Positions 56,340 to 64,000 of a stretch of 64,000 nt of DNA are shown here, piece by piece. This DNA is from Eleginops maclovinus (Eukaryota; Chordata; Actinopteri; Perciformes; Eleginopidae). Under the pieces are notes generated by a model, which saw only the letters and a program-made list of their open reading frames with translations, made no database searches and was not told the DNA's origin. Where the stretch lies: contig NC_086360.1 of assembly GCF_036324505.1 (NCBI RefSeq), positions 15,531,293 to 15,595,292 of the forward strand, in the 5' to 3' direction. The first letter of the stretch is position 1; each line of letters opens with the position of its first letter. The position numbers and the translations under genes are program-made.

Positions 56340-57008
56340 TGGCAACCTTTACCCTTGCTCTGTAGGCCGGTTTCAGCAGGACAGTGAGGTGGTCAGAGAG
56401 GCAAATGTGGGGGAGGGGGGACGCCTTGTATGCTCCCTTGATGGTCGTGTAGACTAGGTCTAATGTGTTGTTTTCCCTGGTTGGAAAATCAACATGCTGG
56501 TATATTTTAGGCAGAACAGTTTTTAAGTTAGCGTAGTTGAAGTCTCCAGCTGCGATGAGAAGGCCGTCTGGGTGTGCCGTCTGTTGCTCACTGATGGCTT
56601 TGTAAAGTTCACCAAGTGCCTCCTCTGTCCTTGTTGTTGGGGCTCGGAGGGATATAAACTACCAGCAGTAGAATGGCGGAAAACTCCCCGGCAGGTAAAA
56701 AGGACGGCACCTTAGAACCATAAACTCCACCAGCGGGGAACAGTGTTGGTTAACAACAATAGCATCTCGACACCAAGCATCACTGATGTTAACACACACA
56801 CCGCCACCGCGGGTCTTCCCCCCGCTAACTATGTTTCTGTCTGCTCGGTAGCATGTTAGCTTGTCAGTTGAATAGCGGAGTCCAAGATGTTGTTGTGGAG
56901 CCATGTTTCCGTGAACACGTAAGAACAGCAGTCCCTTACCTCACGCCGGGTTGTTTTAAGTAACCGTGTGTTGTCCATCTTGTTGTCCAGTGAACGGACA
57001 TTTGCCAT
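56340..57008 (-). pseudogene. LINE endonuclease domain, frameshifted
   Basis: Starts at MANVRSLDNKMD (ATG 57008) and continues through the TETWL, CYRADR, GGGVCVNI and LVEFMVLRCRPFYLP motifs. After a frame change it goes on with VYIPPSPNNKD, AGDFNYAN and NTLDLVYTT, and ends with LSDHLTVLL. GDFN and SDH are the catalytic motifs of apurinic-type endonucleases in LINEs. At least two frame changes make it non-functional. Confidence 0.85.
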
Positions 57009-57430
57009 GAGTAGTGTTGGAATTGCCGGCTTGTGTGGGCTAGCCGCTAGCCTCGCCCGGATACCTCCACGCTTCCCCCTTTTCTGTTTCCTCTCACACC
57101 GCTTGCGGCGTCTCCTTTCCGGGTTGGGGTCGGCACAATAGGGGGAGCAGAGTAGTCCCAGGCTGCTGAGTTCCACGGAGAGTTTGGCTTCTAAATTGAA
57201 GAAAGTTGTACTTTTTCCAAGAAGAAACTCACGGCTGTATTGTTGTACTTTCCGATATAAATCAGTCGGACATGACGAACACAGCGACAAACTCGACAAA
57301 CTAGACGAAAACGACGAAAACCCAGTTTTTTCGGGACTGCGAGGGGCCGCTGCGACTGCTCGAGCCACCATCCAGTTTAAATCAGTTTGCAAATGAGTAA
57401 AGAAAAAATGTCCCCAGTGATGATGTAATG

Positions 57431-58314
57431 GGGGACATAAAAGGACATTTGCAGTACAGGTATTTAACATCTTGTATGGGTCAAAGTTGTTCTTTAAACT
57501 GACGAAGGCTGTTCCTACATTACTCCCTCAATGAATTTCTCTTTACTTGTTATTGGGCAAAACAGGGAGTCTTTACTCAGAAGTCAAGCTGCAAAGTAAA
57601 ACAAAAAGAATGCAGAACAAAAAATCAATTGTTTCAGGGGTTAAAACAATTATGACAGCGCAAAGTGGGTCAAGGGTTTGAGGAAAACATTCAATACGCT
57701 GTCTTTGGGTGAAAATAATAATGTTAGCTTGTAGCGTTGCCAGAAAGTAACAAAAGCATTCTGGGGAGCTGTCCAAGTGTAATGGTGCTGAAACACAGCG
57801 AGCTTCCAGCTAAGCATCGGAACTGTCCATCAGGTTAGTGCTGAAACTAAAGTGAAGCAGTTAAAGGCCCAATTCTGAAAAGCTTCATTTAGGTAACATC
57901 TCCATCATAGTGTTGAATGCAGCACAGTATCTTATATGCTGATGTTCATTAGAGTTCAACGTCCCAGACAAATGAGACATTCCGGGGTTATTTGTGCTTG
58001 TGTATTGAGAAATTGATAGATAAAATGTAAAAATGGACTCGTCGTCTATTTATAATTTTTAAGCAATGCGTGCTTTACACAGAAAAAACCCAATAGGTAT
58101 TTTTGACCAGTCAATATACAGGAAGTAATTCATTTAGCAGCATAGTTTTTGAAAGTTTCTGTCCGCAATTGATCTGCCAGTATCCAGCTGGCAGTTGCTT
58201 AGTAACGTTATGCTTTACATAGCGTGCTGGGGTCTGTAAATGTCAACGCATCACATTACACAAACCCCATGAAAATGTTTCACTGTGGTGTAGCCAGTAA
58301 AAACGGTAAATGTA
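57431..58314. other. Non-coding intergenic DNA
   Basis: AT-rich, without recognisable gene or mobile element. Confidence 0.5.
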
Positions 58315-58578
58315 CTTGTACAGCGCTTTATCAAGACTTATTTTTCGCCCTTCAAAGCGCTTTACATAATACGAGTCATTCACCCATTCACACCTCATAC
58401 ATGCAGAGCAGTACCACTGGCTCTAGGGAAGCTAACATTCATACACATTCACAAACCGGGGGCCACTCAGGGTTAAGTATCTTGCCCAAGGATACATCGA
58501 CATGTATCTGGCTTGGACCGAAGCCACAGCATTCTGGTTGAAAGGCGACTGCAGTCCCTCGCAGCCACAGTTGCCCGA
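58315..58578 (-). mobile_element. tRNA-derived SINE, third family, antisense
   Basis: Read on the minus strand it begins GGGCAACTGTGGCTGCGAGG, the position of a tRNA-like head. It continues through ATCCTTGGGCAAGATACTTA, TGAATGTGTATGAATG and GGTGTGAATGGGTGAATGAC, and ends in AAAGCGCTTTGAAGG. On the plus strand this is the widespread fish repeat text AAAGCGCTTTACAT, CATTCACCCATTCACAC, TATCTTGCCCAAGGATAC. The head is diverged and the B box is not clear. Confidence 0.75.
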
Positions 58579-61519
58579 AAAAAAGATACTGTACATCCCA
58601 CAGCACATCTGCTCTGTTAACGATCCACACCAGTTCTATTTTCAATATAGCTATAGGACACATTGACCGGAGACATTTCAATGCTGTGGGACTTTAACAG
58701 ATTTTGGGCAATTAAAAGATAATACAAATCTGGAGAAAACTAAAGTGCAGTTTTTAAAAAAATCACTGTCTTTGCACAGGCAAGTATCGATGTACCAAGA
58801 GTGCAAATATTATAGACTCACTGTTATACATTGGAAACATTATACATTGAAACAGCTGGAAGCCCAATGTGTTTGTAAGTATCGATGGTGACTTCAAACA
58901 GTCGAGAATGGTGAGTGTGTCCCGCTTTTAAATTGCTTATTTATACCCTCCTCTTAATACAGAGTACTCAATCTCTGCAAGTGTGTCACCATGTGAAGTG
59001 ACACTCCATAATGAAGTGCTCGTGGAGGCACTGATTAAGGAAAAGGCCTCAATGGACCTGGTGATGACTTGCAAACTTGTTCTTACGCTGGAAATTATGC
59101 ATGTGTTTTCCACAACCGGACAGCTAATAAAAAAAGGCTTTTCAAAAGCACTAGCCCTACATAATTAAAGTGAGTAACAAGTCTGGCTTGAATTGTGCTT
59201 TATAGTAACAGACACTGTATATTTTATACAAAGGGGGGACACACTTTAGTTTAAAAGGTTGGCTTAAAGGGTTGAAAATGCTAGGACCGGTTGGCTCTCA
59301 GCTTTAGGATATAGGACTGACGAAAGTTAAGAGTCTCTCGGTATGCCATCATCTCTGCCATAAGCCTATTATTAGGCTCCAGCAGTTAACAGCAGGAGAC
59401 ATATCCAATATAGTGTTAAAACTGAAAAGTGTTCACTCGGCAGTGTTGGCAAGTAGAATTTTTATCAGACTGCGACAGCCCACAGCATTGGAGCATTCCA
59501 CTGCGGATGCTGTTAAAGTCAGGAGTGCTACCTTTCATCCATTAGAGTGACTTACAACACCATACGCATGCATTTCACAAATGGTGCCCAGCAGGAATGA
59601 AAACATACACTAACAGCTTCAGTGACTCGCTTTGCCCGTGGGGTTTCTGCCACCTGAGGGTTGTCTGCATGCTCCCTATTAAACCAATTATCCATCAGGG
59701 ACTGTCAGAGATCAATTAAATGCATGCGCAATGTCAGAGAGGAATGTCAGTACTAACATTCAGCTTTAGTGTATTCACTGAACTGACCGTCTTCCGTTGT
59801 ACCGTGTAATAGAGAATTTGGCAAAAGGAAACTTACACAAAAAAATCCCAGTTGGGGGGCACCAATGGTGGACATTTAAAGCCACACAGGGAGCTGTGCT
59901 CACTCAGTAGAGCTGAAATATGGTAATATAGGCCATCAACATTTGATATTTGGTGAGTGCATTTATGCTAAGCAGCTTATAGTTCCATGAGAGAATCTTT
60001 TTTAGCATGAGTGACCCTAGTAGGAGTTGCAATTGGCACCCTAAAGATTTAAAAATGCTATCAGGTGTAAGATGTATATATATATATATAAAAACAAATT
60101 ACGTGGAAGATGAAAGAGAGGATCTGTGAAGTACCATAGTGCAGCTGCTGCCTGCAGGTCTGAAGGACAGCTGCAGGGAGAAGGTGAGTGAAAATCTGAC
60201 AAGTGGAAAATAAGTGAAGAAGTGACGGGTAAGAATGAGAGAGGACATGAGCATCAGAGAGCTAATGTTTCTGTGACAATGGGAGGGGGATAGAAAAGCA
60301 GCCCGTATGTGAGGGAAACACCATTATACTACATTAATTCTGCTGGAAAAACTCACCATAATTGTGTCGCAGAATGAAGCACTGTTGAGTTGAGTATATT
60401 CAAAATCTAAGAGCATTCGGGGAAATTGTTTAATTACTTTCAAAACCCCTTCCCTTCCTTGGAAGTTGCAACATGTTGGGTGGGATCCTTAAAAATGTCA
60501 CTGTCAAATAAGGCACTATATAACTTATATGTTTGTAGATTTTGAGCCAATAAACTTAGTTCTTTAAACATTTTAATATGGGATTATGATGACTGTTTTT
60601 TCTTCCATCTGTCTGTAGCTGATTCTTGTGCTACCTGCATAAACTACTGCTTCCCCAAATAAAGGTTCAACAATGAAATGTTTGGTAAATAGACATACTG
60701 TCTGATAACCCTTTCTATATCAGTACTATGTGCTCAGAAGCGTTAAAAAATGATTCCCTGTTGCCCTCTGTCATACTGTATCTCTATTGCATTACTTGGA
60801 TCTGTAGTGTAATCTGATATGAAAGCCATTATCACATTAAAGCAGCTCCATGCACGCAGAGCATTTAGAGATAAAGTAAACGTCTTACATGATATCTCAC
60901 TGCCTGCTCGGTTTTAAAAACTAATATGTAACTGTAACTATAAAGCCTAGCATGTACAGGAAATCCACATTTTGTCGCACATGCAAAACCAATACTGACA
61001 CAACCTTGTTTTACCCTCTCCTTTCGTAGCACAGTATTGTAGTTATGTGGTATGCCAACATCCTCCAGTTAGTGTATTTCCACAGTCCACCCCATCGAAT
61101 ATGGAAATCACCATCGTATCCTGGCAATGTGACTGCGCAGAAATGTTAAAAGCCAAAGCTAAAACAGGTTAGAGATCAGCAGTGTGCATTGAGGAGGGTA
61201 GGCCTTGTCTCAATCTATGTTGCTTTGTAGCCTTTCTAGGAAAGCATCCCTTTCTGCTGGAAAAAACATGAGAGCCTCCCACTGTGGCTTGTGCAAGAAC
61301 AGATCGTCTCGTTCTGTTCTCAACACAGTATTAAGGACAGACTAAAGTGCAGTGCTGTTTGTCCTTTTGATCCAGTCTTGTTGTATTGATATTATTTCAG
61401 TGGGTTTTCTGAATGTATGAACCGAGTTTGTTTCCCTTCTTCAAACATTCTCTCATATCATTACATTGTTAGGACACAAATGTGTGTAAAAAGACTATAG
61501 CTTTAAGTGTGTTTATGTT

Positions 61520-61990
61520 AGGATCTCAGTTTTGTATTTAGTTTACGGTTTTATTTTGAAGTATATCTTGTTTTGTCACTTCCTGTCTTGTCTGTTTACT
61601 TCCTGTCTTTAGTTTCCCTCCTGTCTGACTGTCTGATTGTCTGATAGTGCTTACCTGTTGCCCCTGTGTGTCTCCTCCCCCTTCCCAGCTGTTTCTTGTC
61701 TTGTGATTACCCTCCTCTGTATTTAGTCTGTGCTTTCCTTTGTGTTCTTTGTCGCATCGTTGTTTGTCGTTTGCCTGTTCCCTGAACCCTTTTGGATCTC
61801 CCCTTTTCAGGCCTCCCTCTTCCACTGGTTTGTCCATGTTTTAATTGGATACTTTTCCTTCGTTTCACCTTTTGTCTGCATTTTGACAGCTTTTTATAAA
61901 CAAAAGCTTGCCCTTTGTTACGTTTGAACCCCTGCCTCCTCTATTGCTTCTGCACCTGGGTCCTTTCCTAAATCCTGTTTATTGTGTCCT
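61520..61990. repeat. Possible dispersed repeat, pyrimidine-rich (ACTTCCTGTC units)
   Basis: Repeated TTACTTCCTGTCTT and ACTTCCTGTCTTG units, then TTCTTTGTCG and a terminal TGCACCTGGGTCC, resemble a dispersed repeat found across teleosts, recalled from memory. The ends are not defined. The 99-codon minus ORF here is an artefact. Confidence 0.4.
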
Positions 61991-63744
61991 TTTTATATAT
62001 TATGTTACTGACCTAATTCACTTAACGCAGAAATCCAACCAACTACCCATGAGGCTTCAGAACAGCAGTTCCGTTTGCTGAAGGAGGCTGTTGAAATCTT
62101 ACTCTCACCATACGGTCTCAGCTTTACTCTGCACATCTGTTCATTTGATCGTTTCTTGAAAGGTGTTACTGTATGTAGTGCTGTCATTTACTGTAAGCTC
62201 AAAATGTCCACAATGTGTAAACTGTGCTTATATTTTAAACTGAGCGATACGAGTAGTAGACTAGCTAGAGTGCAGTTTTTCACACTGCTCAACATTTAAA
62301 CTGGCTTTTAAAACAGTGTGTACCATAAACTGGATTTCAAATGACCATCATGTTGGAGGTACAAACACATTTCCATGTTGAAAGGCAGCTGTCTGAACAC
62401 AGTGCAGTGATGGGATGAAGGTACTCTGATTAGTATTGATTCATGTTGGATAGCCTGCTGTTTCCCCTCTCTGTCCAGGCATACACTCTTTTCTAAAATG
62501 CCATTCCTTTCACTATTTAATATATTCACAGTTGGATCCTGTCATATCTGATGATGATCAAAGTTAGATTATCCAGTTTTAGAAACTACAGTTCAAACTT
62601 CTCACAAAACAAAAGTAAAATGTGCTGTTCAGTCTATCTGTTGTGCTGAAAAACAAAAAAATATGGTCTGTATAAAAAAGGTCACAGCAGGGAACTGCTC
62701 TGCTATGAGTTAGCTTGAACCGCAAAACAAAACAAAAAACACTTACTAGCTCCAAAAGAAACAGAGTATGACAACTACGTTGAGGACTATCAGGCTGAAA
62801 GTCTTCAAAGCACCATGTTTGTCATTAAGAAATTAAGCAGCTGTTCAAACATGATTTATTTGGTCATTAATACAGAACTTGAAATAGTATTTCTCATAAA
62901 GTCTGGGTGTTCCTAATGCTGTGGCATTTACACACTGTGTACATTATTGTCGTACAACGTCTAAAACAACCTCGGGGTGTTTTCTATTGTCCATGTCAAC
63001 AGGCTTATATGAACCTATTACAAGATTTGCACTCCCTGCAACATTTAATGCTTTGCTCTAAGGGATTTCATAAAGAATCCAGCTTGAGATCAGTACTCTA
63101 GACCAAATCCTAAAAAACGTCTCAAGCTTGCCTTAGGCTGGAGCCAGCACTGACAAAGTGTCATCACAAACCCTTTCAAAGATGGAATAAAACTCAGTTG
63201 GTATACATCTATAAAATATGGGACAACATCAACACCCAATTCAGGTCCAGTTAGTGCTATACAGGAAACAAAGTGCAAGATCCTATTGATTGTTATATGG
63301 ATTTAGAACAACACAACAGTAAGCAGAATAGTGACTCCATTCATTGAATGGACCTCAGATATTGCTATAGCAACATTAGAACTATTGTCCTTTTCCTAAA
63401 AGTGACATTTGAATGTAACAAACCACTCCATGTCATAGACGGAAATAATAGTTAAAGCACAGGTGGCAAATCTCAATTCAGATGGCCAGTGTTTAATTGG
63501 AAAGAAAAACATTGATAAAATATAAAAATAGAACGTTTTGATCTGATGGGCTCATCCGAAATAGTGCTGGTTGTTGATTGAAAGCAGCAAAGTTATTCTT
63601 AGGAATAAAATCCGTTGAAAACCCTTGGCTTGACATACGCACAGATTGAGGCACACTTTACAGTCCCTGCTCAACACTGTTGCATGCTGTTAATAGCAAG
63701 CTGCCCCAGCTTCAGCCCAGCTGTGGCACACATCCACTTTCATG

Positions 63745-63899
63745 TTTCTCTCTCTCTATTTCTCTCTCTCTATTTCCCTCTCTCACTCTCCCTCTCCCTC
63801 TCACCTGTTTCATATCTCTCATCTTTCATTTATCTTTCCATATCTTGCTATTCTTATCTGCCCACTCTCTCTCTCCTCTGTTCTCCCTCTCGTTCTCCA
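63745..63899 (+). repeat. CT-rich low-complexity tract
   Basis: Mostly TCTCTCTCTC and TTTCCCTCTC units. It yields Ser/Leu-rich ORFs with no real coding potential. Confidence 0.85.
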
Positions 63900-64000
63900 C
63901 AGACTTGAGAGCCATTAGTTGATCTCATGACGATGATGAAACAGGTTTTTTAAAAGAATTTAAGAAAAAATGGAATACAGTATTTCAAAAAACTTGAGTG

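Larger units (their letters stand above)
54366..57430 (-). mobile_element. Degenerate L2-like non-LTR retrotransposon (LINE)
   Basis: On the minus strand, in order: a 5' segment from about 57430, an apurinic-type endonuclease (57008 to about 56340), a linker region (56316-56053), reverse transcriptase (about 55975-55195), a post-RT tail (about 55170-54990) and a 3' UTR ending near 54366 with CAATAAAGTGGACTTTGACT. That terminus is typical of fish L2-type elements. Several frameshifts break the ORF. Most of the region between the RT and the [12 protein letters not shown] motif is missing (about 400 bp by comparison with remembered family members). Clade is L2/CR1-group by motif style; not confirmed. 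Confidence 0.9.
58579..64000. other. Non-coding intergenic DNA
   Basis: Holds a short (TA)n near 60073-60091, a repeat-like pyrimidine-rich block at 61520-61990, a candidate conserved patch at 59620-59760, and a CT-rich tract at 63745-63899. No gene is recognised to the right edge. Confidence 0.5.

Overview
The window is nuclear DNA of a vertebrate, almost certainly a ray-finned (teleost) fish. It has one short host exon in tens of kilobases of non-coding DNA, very long CA/GT and GA microsatellites, and a teleost-type mixture of small DNA transposons, tRNA-derived SINEs, a Tc1 relic, an L2-like LINE and a hAT element. No bacterial-style gene organisation, operon, CRISPR array or RNA gene is visible.

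Host gene. On the minus strand at 47973-48060 there is an 88-nt coding exon. It encodes a signal peptide followed by the start of a mature chain reading DSIIHI, with the next Gly codon split by a GTGAGT splice donor. This is the signature of exon 1 of a delta-type ionotropic glutamate receptor, best matched to grid2 (GluD2). Everything to the left (1-47972) would then be the 5' part of grid2 intron 1, and the DNA to the right (48061 onward) is 5' UTR, promoter and upstream flank. No second grid2 exon was seen.

Layout. 1-171: GT/TATGTG microsatellite. 521-3344: complete hAT DNA transposon with an intact 630-aa BED-finger transposase, near-identical terminal inverted repeats and a perfect 8-bp target-site duplication. 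It lies on the plus strand, antisense to grid2. 5398-5604 and 21674-21896: two copies of one small TA-flanked element. 14645-15151: GT tract abutting a fold-back element. 17529-18543: local duplication. 19620-20408: SINE beside an internally deleted Tc1 element. 23199-23550: second SINE. 26179-26390: dispersed-repeat-like block. 30703-31275: GC-rich block with imperfect inverted arms. 42419-42611: about 190 bp of pure CA. 46969-47067: GT tract. 47973-48060: grid2 exon 1. 49021-49159: GA tract upstream. 54366-57430: degraded L2-like LINE on the minus strand. 58315-58578: antisense SINE. The remainder is AT-rich intronic or intergenic DNA, with a few stretches that look like conserved non-coding elements by composition only.

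The two items that matter most are the apparently intact, recently inserted hAT element and the grid2 first exon. The exon's start codon overlaps the stop of a seven-codon upstream ORF. I found no evidence for a wholly new multi-gene system.
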